In this document: positions 39,870-49,221 of the stretch, one piece after another
How positions within the stretch are numbered: position 1 is the stretch's first letter
Layout of the letters: the number at the start of each line of letters is the position of its first letter
Position numbers and translations under genes: made by a program
The notes under the pieces: model-generated
What the model saw: the letters and a program-made list of their open reading frames with translations, nothing else
The model's database searches: none
Told to the model about the DNA's origin: nothing
From: Mobilicoccus caccae
Lineage (GTDB): Bacteria > Actinomycetota > Actinomycetes > Actinomycetales > Dermatophilaceae
DNA: 64,000 bases
Direction: 5' to 3'
Assembly (NCBI RefSeq): GCF_030161635.1
Contig: NZ_BSUO01000001.1
Coordinates: forward strand, 2,213,199 to 2,277,198

Positions 39870-41063
39870 TTGACCACGTACCGAGCCTTTGCGATCCGCC
39901 TTCCATCTGGGGTTCGTTATTGGACTGTCCTAGATGAGCGGCACCGTGTGGTCACTGAGGTCGACGAGTACCTGATTCATCGGCGGTTGGGCACCGATGC
40001 CGCCGAGTCCACCACTCAGGCGTACGCGATCGGGCTGGCACTATTTCTCGACTGGTGCGACTCGATCGGCAAGGCCCCGGCCGACTCGGTCCCTTACCTT
40101 GGTCGGTTTGTCTACTGGCTCCAACACGCGAGCCCTGTCAAATCCGCCGCGACGACGACACTGGTGCGTGCCGAGCGTCGGGTCAACGCGGTGCTCTCCG
40201 CTGTCCGTGGTTACCTGCGCCATCAGGCGTCGATCGGCCGGCTACCCCACGCTGTGCTGGCGGGGCTATATGACGATTTCACGAGTCCCGTTCCGGGACT
40301 GGCCGATTTCGACCCCGGGTTTCAGCACCGCCCGCGTGCCCGCCACCGTTTGCAGGAGCCGCCGTCGTTGGTTGACAACGCCACGGATGATGAGGTGCTC
40401 AAGCTACTCACCGCCGCCACCAATCCGCGGGACCGGTTCATCATCATCGCGATGTGGCGGATGGGACTGCGCCGAGGCGAGGTGACTGGGCTGCGTCGAG
40501 AGGATGTTCACTTCGTGGCGCGCGCGACACGGCTCGGTTGCGGCGTCGAAGGGCCGCACCTGCATGTGCGCCGACGCGAGAACCCGAACAGGGCGCTTGC
40601 GAAGTCTCGGCGCCCGCGCGTGGTTCCTGCGGACTGGCTCGTGGTTCAGGCCCACGACCAGTACATGTCGGTGCTCGCCGACTTGGCTTCGGATCGACGG
40701 TCGGACTTCGTGCTGGTCAACCTGTTCCGAGAACCTGTCGGCTCGGCGATGCGACCGGACGCGATCAACGCCCTGCTCGATCGGCTGTCCCAGCGCAACG
40801 GCTGTGACCGGCGCATCCGTCCGCACATGCTGCGGCACAGCTTCGCCACGAACACGCTGGCCGCCGGAGCGACCCTCGATGTCCTCAAGGAGCTGCTCGG
40901 TCATGCCTGGGTCGCGTCGACCGAGGTGTACGCCCACCCCTCGCCCGAGCGGTTGCGAGCAGCAGTGGAGGCCGTGGCCACGCAGCGCGCGGCGGGCGGC
41001 GAGATGGTGGGGTCTGCGGCTGCCACAGGCTCCGGTTCGGCGTCGACCCTGGGGTCGGCGTGA
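39870..41063 (+). CDS. tnpA: Transposase TnpA, tyrosine recombinase
   Basis: 397 aa. N-terminal SAM-like region (STTQAYAIGLALFLDWCDSI) and a catalytic domain with Arg in MWRMGLRRGEVTGL, His-x-x-Arg in RPHMLRHSFATNTLAAGA, His in LLGHAWVASTEVYAHPS and the nucleophilic Tyr. It acts with TnpB to cut and join the element ends. The stop overlaps the tnpB ATG (41060). The Ala/Gly/Ser-rich C-tail is weakly conserved. Confidence 0.88.
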   Translation: MTTYRAFAIRLPSGVRYWTVLDERHRVVTEVDEYLIHRRLGTDAAESTTQAYAIGLALFLDWCDSIGKAPADSVPYLGRFVYWLQHASPVKSAATTTLVRAERRVNAVLSAVRGYLRHQASIGRLPHAVLAGLYDDFTSPVPGLADFDPGFQHRPRARHRLQEPPSLVDNATDDEVLKLLTAATNPRDRFIIIAMWRMGLRRGEVTGLRREDVHFVARATRLGCGVEGPHLHVRRRENPNRALAKSRRPRVVPADWLVVQAHDQYMSVLADLASDRRSDFVLVNLFREPVGSAMRPDAINALLDRLSQRNGCDRRIRPHMLRHSFATNTLAAGATLDVLKELLGHAWVASTEVYAHPSPERLRAAVEAVATQRAAGGEMVGSAAATGSGSASTLGSA

Positions 41064-43539
41064 CGATCGTCGCGCTGTCCGCTGCGGAGACCGGCCCCGC
41101 GGAACTGCCGCAGCTCGAAGGGGTCCGAGCCGCGATCCGACCCGGATTCCTCGTCGAGTGCGGCTGGGATGCCGAAAGCGGCGTCCTGTCACCTCCACGC
41201 GATCACCCTCTACTCGGGCTGCGAAAGTGTGCCCGCCAGGGGTGCCTCGCCGGGGTTCGCTCACACCACGTCGAGCTGTGCAAGACCTGTGAGGCAAGGC
41301 ACCGGTCGTCCGGCATGAGCCTGGCGGAGTTCGTGCTCGACACCAGCGTCACCAGGAGATCCAACCGGGGCGAGCGGCTGTGCATCGTTCCTCGCTGCGA
41401 ACGTCCGTCCCACACCTACGAGACCCTCTGCTCTACCCATTGCACGGCTCGCATGCTTCACCGGGAGCTCAGCGCGAGCGAGTGGATCCGCCAAGAACAG
41501 CCGACGCCTCTCCCTTCCCACGGACCCTGCCGAGTCACCGGATGCATCAGGGTGGCGGCGATGCGCGTCGGACTGTGCACCCCACACGGAACCCGGTGGG
41601 GCGTCGATCGCCGGTCGGGGCTAACCTCGCGAGACAAAGACGCACTGGCGGAGTGGATCACTCGGCAGCAGCCGATCGGGGTCGACCACCTCGTGATCCT
41701 TACGGGGCTGCCCGACCGGCTCATCGCCGAGATCCTTCTCGGGCTGCAGCACCGGTGCGACGAGGGCACCCGCACGCCGCTGACGGTGCTGCGGGCAATG
41801 GTGAGTTCCGCTCGCGCCGCAGCGGTCGACAACCTTCCCGACCTCAGTCGGGTAAGGACCACCCGGAAGAGGCACGACGCCGAGGCCCTGGCCAGGAGTC
41901 TGGCCACCAGCGTCCGCAGGGCCATGGCCACCCCCGAGAGTGAGTTCGCACTCGATGTGTGGGACCTGGCCACCTTCGGCGCGAGAGGGATGCTGGACTT
42001 CACGGCGATCAGCCAGTCGTGGCTGCGCGATGCCGCGAAGCATTGGGCGGCCGAGGATCTGCCGCTGCACCGAGGACGACAGTCCGGGGCCACAGCCAAG
42101 GGGGTGATTGGGGCACTGGTCTACCTGTCCGAGAGCTTGCGCAGCACCCGTGAGGACCACGGCGAGGACCCAGCCCGGCTGGGCCGGCGGGACATCGTGA
42201 ACTTCAGCAACCGGCTCAAGCACTTCGAGCACACCGGATCCATGACCGCCCTGACCAGGCTGCGGACGATCCGCTGGGTCCGCCGCGCGCTGGACGACGC
42301 GAGGGGCTTCCACACTGCCAGCGGGGGGTCCTGCTCGCCGACCTGCCTCACGACTTCAAGGTGACGAGGGCCGACGTGCCCGCCGAGCCGGCCCGTGACG
42401 AGCCGGGGCGGGACGTGCCTCCGTCGGTGCTGCGCACCATCGCGGACAACCTGCACGTCCTGGAGGACCGCTCCGGACGCAGCGAGCGAGTCGTGGCCGA
42501 GCTCCTGATCGAGACCGGCCGGCGCCCGGACGAGATCTGTGCGCTGCGCTACCACTGCCTGCGCCAGGACGCCCAGGGCAAGTACGTCCTGGTCTACGAC
42601 AACTCCAAGGCCAACCGGCCCGAGCGACGTCTGCCGATCGCCGACGCGACCGCCCAGCTGGTCCGAGGCCAGCAGGAGCACGTCCGAGCCACCTACCCGT
42701 CCACCTCGCTCGAGCAGGTCGCGCTGTTCCCTCGCGACTACCGCAACCGCGACGGGAAGCGACCCCTCACCGCAGTGAACTTCGGCGACGCTCATCGCAA
42801 GTTCATCGACCTGATCGCCGACCAACTGTGCGACGCCGACGGCAGCCCCTACCCGGCCCGGGAGGTCGTGCCGTACTCCTACCGGCACTCCTACGCCCAA
42901 CGGCACGCCGACGCCGGCACCGCCCCGGACGTGCTGCGGGACCTGATGGACCATCGATCGATCAACACGACCATGGGTTACTACCGGGTCAGCGAGAAGC
43001 GGACCCGGGGCGCGATCGACATGGTGGCCACCCACCAGTTCGATGGGCAGGCACGGCCGGTGCTCGGCGCGGTCGGCGGCCTGCTCAGCCACGAGCACGC
43101 GCGGCTGCGGGTGGGGCAGGTCGCCGTCCCGTTCGGCACCTGCACCGAGCCGTCCAATGTCAAGGCCGGTGGGCATGCCTGCCCGTTCAAGTACACCTGC
43201 GTCGGGTGCGGGCACTTCCGCAGCGACGCCTCCTACCTGCCCGAGCTCAAGGCCTACCTCCAGCAGCTGCTCGCCGACCGTGAGCGGCTGCTGGCGGCCG
43301 ACGAGCTGCAGGATTGGGCGCGACGGAAGGTCATCCCGGCCGACGAGGAGATCACCCAGCTGCGTGGGCTGATCCGTCGCATCGAGGCCGACCTGCAGGA
43401 CCTGACCGACGCCGACCGCGCCACCATCGAAGACGCCGTGGCCGTCGTCCGGGCCGCCAGGGCCACCGTCAGCCTGGGGATGCCACAGGTGCGGCCCGCA
43501 GCGACCAGGAAGAGAGACACCGATGCCGTCGACGACTGA
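41060..43539 (+). CDS. tnpB: Transposase TnpB, large tyrosine recombinase, frameshifted in this sequence
   Basis: Two reading frames form one protein. The N-terminal part (to about 42327) carries several Cys/His pairs (CARQGCLAGVRSHHVELCKT, CIVPRCERPSHTYETLCSTH, CRVTGCIRVAAMRVGLCTPH), a zinc-ribbon array. The C-terminal part has the integrase core: Arg in LIETGRRPDEICALRYHCLR, His-x-x-His/Arg in PYSYRHSYAQRHADAG, LMDHRSINTTMGYYRVS with the Tyr, then a Cys-rich tail (CPFKYTCVGCGHFRSDASY). Adding one base to the six-G run at 42323-42328 joins SGG to VLLADLPHDF and gives 826 aa. Typical TnpB-type architecture. Confidence 0.83.
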
Positions 43540-44113
43540 CACGACCGCCGGGCTGGCGCCAACCACAGGCGATGCGCTGCTCCAGGCCCGCCGCCGTGAC
43601 GTCGAGCGGCGCCGACGCCAGGTACACGAGGCCCTCCGCGGGCTGCTGGCCACCGGGGACGAGATCACCCTCTCCTCGGTCGCTCGCCACGCCCGGGTAC
43701 ACCGCTCCTTCCTGCATCGTCACCCCGACCTGCGGGCCGAGGTCATCGCCGCCGCCGACACCCCACCGGCACAGCTCCTCCCGTCCTCGAACGCCAGCGT
43801 GTCCAAGCGGTCCCTGCAGGCCGAGAACCTCAACCTGCGCGAGACCAACCAGCGGCTGCGCCAACACATCAGCGACCTCGAGGAACGACTCTCTGAACTG
43901 CTCGGCGAACAGGTCGCGACCCGCTGCGGACTGGGCGTCGACACCAGCCAAGCCCAGCTCCAGCGTCAGGTCGAGAACCTCGAGCAAACAGTTGCCGATC
44001 TGCGCGGCACCCTCGCCGACCGGCAGGACGAGCTCGACGCTGCGCGGCAAGCCAACCGGCAGCTTCTCACCAGCCTCAACCAGCCGGCGCCCCCTAGAAT
44101 GAGGGCCGACTGA
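43523..44113 (+). CDS. tnpC: TnpC-like accessory protein of the transposon
   Basis: 196 aa. N-terminal helical DNA-binding-like part (EALRGLLATGDEITLSSVAR, HARVHRSFLHRHPDL) and a long coiled coil (AENLNLRETNQRLRQHISDL, ERLSELLGE, LQRQVENLEQTVADLRGTLA). This is the usual third gene of Tn554-type modules, thought to influence transposition efficiency and orientation. It overlaps tnpB by 17 bp. Confidence 0.78.
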   Translation: MPSTTDTTAGLAPTTGDALLQARRRDVERRRRQVHEALRGLLATGDEITLSSVARHARVHRSFLHRHPDLRAEVIAAADTPPAQLLPSSNASVSKRSLQAENLNLRETNQRLRQHISDLEERLSELLGEQVATRCGLGVDTSQAQLQRQVENLEQTVADLRGTLADRQDELDAARQANRQLLTSLNQPAPPRMRAD

Positions 44114-44135
44114 GGCCCACCTGGAAGGACCACAC

Positions 44136-46283
44136 ATGCCACTGGATGTGGTGTACGGCGAAAGCCGTGACCGAACCGCGGCGCAAGCCTTGGCGCAGGC
44201 GCTGCGCGAGGTCGTCACGGACGGGACGGTGTATCTCGGCTACCCCGTGCTGGCCACGGCCGACGAACGGGTCGAAGTCGACGCCCTGCTCGTCTCCAGC
44301 TCCCACGGCTTGGTGGCCTTCTTGCTGCCGGACAGCACGCCCAGCGGCCCGGACGACTGGACGGACCTCATCCGGGATCAGGATCGCCTCTACAGCGTCC
44401 TGGAGAGCCACCTTGGGCGACACGAGGCTCTTCGACGTGGGCGGCGACTCGCGATCCATCCTGAGACCGCGACTGTGTTCAGCGTTCCCGTTCCTCCAAG
44501 CGAAGATGTGCACGAAGGCACGTACATCGCGCTCCACCAGGTCGCTGACTGGCTGCGCGGGCTCTCGGGGATCGACCCTGACCTTGAGCGCGCACTCCAC
44601 GCCGCGCTGCAGCGCGTGTCAACAATCAAGCCGAGCAAGAAGCGCACCAAGGTCACCAAAGCAAGCTCCCGCGGGGCGGTTCTCAAGGTCATCGAGGCCG
44701 GCATCGCCAACCTCGACCGATGGCAGAAGCAGGCCGCCATCGAGAGCCCAGAGGGCCCTCAGCGCATTCGCGGGCTGGCCGGCTCCGGCAAGACCGTGGT
44801 GTTGGCGCTCAAGGCCGCGTACTGGCACGCCCAGAATCCTGACTGGCGCATCGCCGTCACCTTCGCCTCCCGCGCCCTGTACCAACAGTTCGACGACCTC
44901 ATCACTCGGTTCAGCTTCGAGCACAGCAACGACAAACCCGACCCCGACAAGCTCAAGGTCATCCACTCCTGGGGCTCACGCGGCCGCGCTGGCGTGTATA
45001 GCACCATCGCTCATGCCCTCGGCGTCGAACCGCTCGACTTCCTCACCGCACGCAAGAAGTACGGCATGGACGCGGCCTTCCAGGGCGCCTGTGCGGAGCT
45101 CCTCGCCGTCGCCACCACGGCAACCCATGTGCCGCAGCTGTTCGACGCCGTGCTCATCGACGAAGCCCAAGACCTACCACCCGAGTTCTTCCAGCTGGTC
45201 TACCTGTGCACCACCGAGCCGAAGCGGATCGTGTGGGGCTACGACGAACTACAGCGCCTCTCCGAGGCGGCCATGCCCAGCACCGACGAACTCTTCGGTA
45301 CCGGACCGCGAGGCGAAAGTCGCGTGACCCTCCAAGCCGCCCCCGACACACCACGTCGTGACATCGTTTTGCCGGTTTGCTATCGCAACACTCCGTGGGC
45401 ACTGGCCACCGCCCACGCTCTCGGCATCGGCGTGTACCGCAAGGGCGGGCTTCTCCAACACCCGGATGACCCCACCTTGTGGACCGAGATCGGCTACAAC
45501 GTGGTGAACGGCCATCTGCAGGCCGGCGCCGCCGTCACCCTCAAGCGGTCCACCGACAGCGCCCCCAAGTACTTCGCGGAGCAACTGGTCACGGACGACG
45601 CGGTGGTGCTGCAATCGTTCCCGGACGAGGCAGCCCAGGACCTGTGGGTGGCCGACCAGATCGCGACCAACATCAGCACCGACGAGCTCGAGCCCGACGA
45701 CATCCTCATCGTCCTGCCCGACACCTACCGGGCCAAGACCCGGGGCCCCCGTCTGATGAAGATGCTCCGCGAGAGGGGGATCGCCTCGCACCAGGTCGGA
45801 GTCACTACCAGCGCGGACGAGGTGTTCCGGCCAGACTCCGTGGCGTTGGCCCACATCTACCGCGCCAAGGGCAACGAGGCGCCCATGGTGTACGTGGTCG
45901 ACGCCCAACACTGCGCCACTGAGTTCAACGCGGTGACGCGCCGCAACATCCTCTTCACAGCCATCACACGAAGCCGCGCCTGGGTGCGCATCTGCGGCCA
46001 CGGCGACCTCGTCGACGTCATCGTCGACGAGGCACAGCAGGTGGTCGACTCGCAGTTCCAGCTCAAGTTCCGGATACCCACCGACGACGAGTTGCGTCGC
46101 CTTCGCCACCTGCACCGCGACCGCCCAGCCGAACAGGAGGCCAGCGTCCGCAGGAACACGAGCCGGCTCGTCTCGTTTCTTGAGGCCGTGGATCGAGGCG
46201 AGATGGACGTGCACGATCTGCCTGACGATGTGCAGGCTCGGCTCGCCCAGCTTCAGCAAGAGCTCCCCGGTGACGACGACTAG
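44136..46283 (+). CDS. SF1 (UvrD/DUF2075-like) helicase with NERD-like N-terminus, transposon cargo
   Basis: 715 aa. N-terminal domain with VEVDALLVSSSHGLVAFLLP resembles the core of NERD nuclease domains (E-x-D-h-h-h-h), but the expected E-x-K is absent, so a degenerate nuclease. Helicase motifs: Walker A GLAGSGKTVVLALKA (about residue 211), motif II VLIDEAQDLPP (about 340), motif III-like GYDELQRLS, motif IV PVCYRNT, and motif VI TAITRSRAWVRICGHG. No four-Cys Fe-S pattern. Predicted ATP-driven nucleic-acid translocase. Forms an overlapping pair with the DUF2290-like gene. Role in phage defence is inference. Confidence 0.82.
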   Translation: MPLDVVYGESRDRTAAQALAQALREVVTDGTVYLGYPVLATADERVEVDALLVSSSHGLVAFLLPDSTPSGPDDWTDLIRDQDRLYSVLESHLGRHEALRRGRRLAIHPETATVFSVPVPPSEDVHEGTYIALHQVADWLRGLSGIDPDLERALHAALQRVSTIKPSKKRTKVTKASSRGAVLKVIEAGIANLDRWQKQAAIESPEGPQRIRGLAGSGKTVVLALKAAYWHAQNPDWRIAVTFASRALYQQFDDLITRFSFEHSNDKPDPDKLKVIHSWGSRGRAGVYSTIAHALGVEPLDFLTARKKYGMDAAFQGACAELLAVATTATHVPQLFDAVLIDEAQDLPPEFFQLVYLCTTEPKRIVWGYDELQRLSEAAMPSTDELFGTGPRGESRVTLQAAPDTPRRDIVLPVCYRNTPWALATAHALGIGVYRKGGLLQHPDDPTLWTEIGYNVVNGHLQAGAAVTLKRSTDSAPKYFAEQLVTDDAVVLQSFPDEAAQDLWVADQIATNISTDELEPDDILIVLPDTYRAKTRGPRLMKMLRERGIASHQVGVTTSADEVFRPDSVALAHIYRAKGNEAPMVYVVDAQHCATEFNAVTRRNILFTAITRSRAWVRICGHGDLVDVIVDEAQQVVDSQFQLKFRIPTDDELRRLRHLHRDRPAEQEASVRRNTSRLVSFLEAVDRGEMDVHDLPDDVQARLAQLQQELPGDDD

Positions 46284-46947
46284 GGCTCTGCACCAAGGGC
46301 TCGACACCCTTCTGACGGCGCTGCTGGACTCGGGTTTGGCCCTGGAGATCAACGGTCTTGCCGTCGACAGACGCCGCGTCACGTGGCAGCCAAGACAATC
46401 CGCCGGCCCGTTCCTGGGGTACCGGCAGCACGCCACCGTCGAGCAATACCTGTTGTGGCTTGCCAACGGCGACTATTGCGCAGTACTGCTCGATGGCAGC
46501 CTGCTTCAACTCACATACGATGTCGACGGCGGGCAGGTCTCCGGCCACCGGCTGGCGTACATCCCCTGTCCCTACGAACTCGCCCAGGATCTTCTCGACG
46601 AAGGCTTCTCCATCGAGGATCTTGTTCGCTTCTACGAGGCAAGCCCAACAGACGCGGTAGCCCTCCGCTCACCTGTTCGGTTCGACTACGACCCATCCGC
46701 AGCCAAACCCGGGCACCCTGCTTCCCACTTCACCATCAACTCCGCCGCATGCCGTATCGCATGCGTCGCCCCTATACACATGGGGCGATTCGTCGATTTC
46801 ATCTTCAGGCACTTCTATCCGGATCAGCACCGCGACCACCCGGAGCTGTTCGCTCAGGCTGAGTCTCACGTCGGCCCCGCAGTCATCGCCGACGACGACC
46901 GAGCGGCCCCTCACATCGCGTGGGCCACTGGCAAGGCAACAGGCTGA
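46270..46947 (+). CDS. DUF2290-like protein, partner of the helicase
   Basis: 225 aa from GTG 46270, overlapping the helicase stop by 14 bp. Conserved-looking block: SGHRLAYIPCPYELAQDLLD, then LRSPVRFDYDPSAAKPGHPA, SHFTINSAACRIACVAPIHM and FVDFIFRHFYPDQ. I recall this pattern as DUF2290; assignment is from memory. No catalytic motif is evident, although conserved Arg, Asp, His and Cys residues could form an active site. Strict coupling to the helicase argues for a complex or a shared pathway. Confidence 0.68.
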   Translation: MTTTRALHQGLDTLLTALLDSGLALEINGLAVDRRRVTWQPRQSAGPFLGYRQHATVEQYLLWLANGDYCAVLLDGSLLQLTYDVDGGQVSGHRLAYIPCPYELAQDLLDEGFSIEDLVRFYEASPTDAVALRSPVRFDYDPSAAKPGHPASHFTINSAACRIACVAPIHMGRFVDFIFRHFYPDQHRDHPELFAQAESHVGPAVIADDDRAAPHIAWATGKATG

Positions 46948-47151
46948 ACCTTCGACGCGCCAACCCGAGACTTGCTGGCGGTGAGCGGCAAGGCCGGGCT
47001 GCCTCAATGCCTGGGGCCAGCAGAAACGACGCCCTACGCCGGGACCGTTGCGACGCACCGCCCCAGGTGACCGACACATGTCGCGGACGCATTTAGCCGT
47101 CTGACCAGCAACGACGTGCGTATACACGCACCTCTCCCCCACAGAAAGGTC
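46948..47151. other. Non-coding right end of the transposon
   Basis: 204 bp after the cargo. Contains the second TGTCGCGGAC (47079-47088) and a hairpin GTGCGT-ATAC-ACGCAC (47116-47131) close to the right junction. It presumably holds recombinase-binding sites and the terminator for the cargo genes. Confidence 0.5.
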
Positions 47152-47904
47152 GATGAGGCGGTTGCGCAGCAGGAAGCGCGACTTGAGCGACGCCGATCCC
47201 GGCGGCATCTCACTCACGAGCGCCCCCACGTCGGCGATGTGCCCCAGCAGCCGATGGTGGGCGGCCGGGTAGGGCCGGTCGACGCCGCCCGCGAGGACGG
47301 CCACCGTCTGCCCTTCGACGGCGAGGACACCCCGGTGTGCTGCCGCGTCGATCCCGAACGCACCGCCGCTGACGACGGTGACCCGGCGGTCGGCGAGTCC
47401 GGCCCCGATGTCGGCGGCGACGTGCTCGCCGTAGGCTGTGGCCGCACGCGCGCCGACGACGGCGACGCTGCGCCGGGTCGCCGCGGCCAGGTCCAGGGGG
47501 CCGCGGACCCACAGCAGGAGCGGCGGCGCGTCCAGGACGTCGAGCCCGGCCGGCCACTCCCGGTCGTCGGGAGTGACGAGGCGAGCCCCACAGCCCGCCG
47601 CGTCGTCGAGGACCTGGTCGAGGTCGAGCTGGGCCAGACGCGGACGGAACCGGTCGAGGGAGGACTCCGCGCGGATCGTCAACGCCTCGAGGGCCTCCAC
47701 CGGCCCCAGCTCCCGCACCAATCGGGAGGCCACGGGGTCGCCCGGCTCGGCCAGGACCGACCAGGCCACCCGCGCCAGCCGGGTGGGGTCGGTGTCTGCT
47801 ACGACCCGGCGCAGGACGTGGTCACCCGGCCGCGGCTCGGCCCGGCGAGGGATCGGGGACAGGGGAAGAGTCATCGGGTGTTCTCGATCCGTCGAGGGGT
47901 TCAT
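47152..47904 (-). pseudogene. dprA: dprA, 5' fragment (251 codons)
   Basis: N-terminal and Rossmann-fold core of DprA: SAM-like N-domain, then RSVAVVGARAATAYGEHVAA and VTVVSGGAFGIDAAAHRGVL, VAVLAGGVDRPYPAAHHRLL and PPGSASLKSRFLLRNRLI, where the coding sequence meets the transposon. Read-through into the element adds about 160 unrelated residues. ATG 47904 overlaps the comM stop. DprA loads RecA on incoming single-stranded DNA; without the C-terminal part it is probably inactive, although the ssDNA-binding core is largely retained. Confidence 0.92.
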
Positions 47905-49193
47905 GCCGCCACTCCTGCCTGGGTGCGGAGCCCGAGTGCCAGACCCACGTCGTCACGACCGGGACCGGACGCCCCGCGCAGGTCGGCGAGCGTCCAGGCG
48001 ATGCGCAGTACCCGGTCGTAGCCGCGCAGCGTGAGGGCCCCTCGGTCGAGGGCGGTGTCGAGGTCGTTCGTGATGGACCGGGACAGCCGGAGCCCGCGAT
48101 CGCGGAGCAGCGGCCCGGGAACGTGCGCGTTGAGGTGCCGTCCGTGGGCGGCGAGCCGGGTGCGCTGGGCTTCCCGCGCCGCCGCCACTCGCGCGGCGAC
48201 GGTGGCGCTGTCCTCCGCGGGCTCCTCCACGGACGCCACGCGACGGACGGCGGACACGCGCAGCTGCAGATCGACCCGGTCCAAGAGTGGACCGGCCAGC
48301 TTGCCCAGGTAGTCACGGCGGACCTTGGACGAGCACGAACACTCCAGCCCTTTGCCGTCGGCCTTCCCGCAGGGACACGGGTTGGCGGCCAGCAGCAGTT
48401 GGAAGCGGGCCGGAAATCGCGCTGCGGACCGTTGTCGGGCGATGACGACTTCTCCGGACTCCAGTGGCTGGCGCAGCGACTGCAGCACCGAGCCCGGAAA
48501 CTGCGGAGCCTCGTCGAGGAACAGGACGCCGGCGTGGGATCGCGAGATCAAGCCCGGCCGCACGATCCCGCTCCCTCCTCCGATGACCGCGACGGGCGAG
48601 GTCCCGTGGTGCGGGGCCACGAACGGCGGCCGGCGCAGCAGGTGTCCGCCCGCGAGCAGGCCCAGCACCGAGTGCACGGCGCTGACGGTGAGCGCGTCCT
48701 CGTCGCGCAGGTCGGGGAGCAGCCCCGGCAGGCACTCGGCGAGCATGGTCTTGCCGGCTCCGGGCGGGCCGACCATGAACAGGTGATGCCCACCGGCGGC
48801 GGCCACTTCGAGCGCCATTCGCGCCTCGGGCTGACCGACGACCTCGCGCAGGTCACGCCCTCTCGGGACGAGGGTGGTGACCTCCGGCGGAGGGCTCTCG
48901 TCCTCGTGCGGCTCCCCCTTGGAGACGGCGATATGACGTGCCGCGACCTGCCCCAACGACGCCGCGCCGATCACCTGGATCCCCGAGACCAGCGCTGCCT
49001 CACGCATGTTGGCGAGGGGGACGACGGCCTTCTCATACCCGGCGTCGCGGGCGGCGAGCACCAAGGGCAGGACTCCGGTGACCGGCCGGATCGACCCGTC
49101 GAGCCCGAGTTCGCCCAGGTGGACGACCTCGTCGGCGACGGCAGCCGGGACGAGACCGGCCGCCACCATGACCGCCACGGCGATCCCCAGGTC
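47901..49193 (-). pseudogene. comM: comM, 3' fragment
   Basis: Most of the AAA+ Mg-chelatase-like ComM (YifB) helicase: Walker A VGPPGAGKTMLAECLPGLLP, Walker B SHAGVLFLDEAPQFPGSVLQ, zinc-type CPCGKADGKGLECSCSSKV, and sensor motifs. It lacks the first 83 codons, which lie at 61247-61495 on the far side of a 12-kb element. Joining at the shared GACCTG gives HFDLGIAVAVMVAAG in frame and 511 aa in total, normal for ComM. ComM drives branch migration during natural transformation. Confidence 0.93.
49188..49193. other. Left attachment core of the comM element
   Basis: CAGGTC, the 6-bp identity shared with 61247-61252. It marks where the serine integrase crossed over; the integrase start codon is 28 bp away. 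Confidence 0.8.
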
Positions 49194-49203
49194 TAAGTGT
49201 CGT

Positions 49204-49217
49204 CAAGTACATACTTG
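49204..49217. promoter_or_regulatory. Palindrome between attachment core and integrase start
   Basis: CAAGTA-CA-TACTTG, perfect 14-bp palindrome, AT-rich against its surroundings and 4 bp before the integrase ATG. It could be an operator for integrase control or part of the attP arm bound by the integrase. Confidence 0.5.
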
Positions 49218-49221
49218 AGTC

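Larger units (their letters stand above)
39720..47151 (+). mobile_element. Tn554-like transposon inserted in dprA
   Basis: Limits are set by reconstructing dprA: plus-strand ...GTGGC at 39719 joins GATGAGGCGG at 47152 to restore the frame exactly. No target-site duplication beyond a 1-2-bp micro-identity (CG), as in the Tn554 group. Gene order is tnpA and tnpB (tyrosine recombinases), tnpC (coiled-coil accessory), then a two-gene cargo, all rightward. Near both ends the decamer TGTCGCGGAC occurs in the same orientation (39751-39760; 47079-47088). Family assignment rests on the tnpABC arrangement and protein types, not on a database match. Confidence 0.85.

Noticed and set aside
41060-43539. 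Two separate integrase-like genes instead of one tnpB
   Set aside because: The first frame has no catalytic core and the second no natural start or N-terminal domain; one added G in the six-G run joins them in the expected TnpB architecture.
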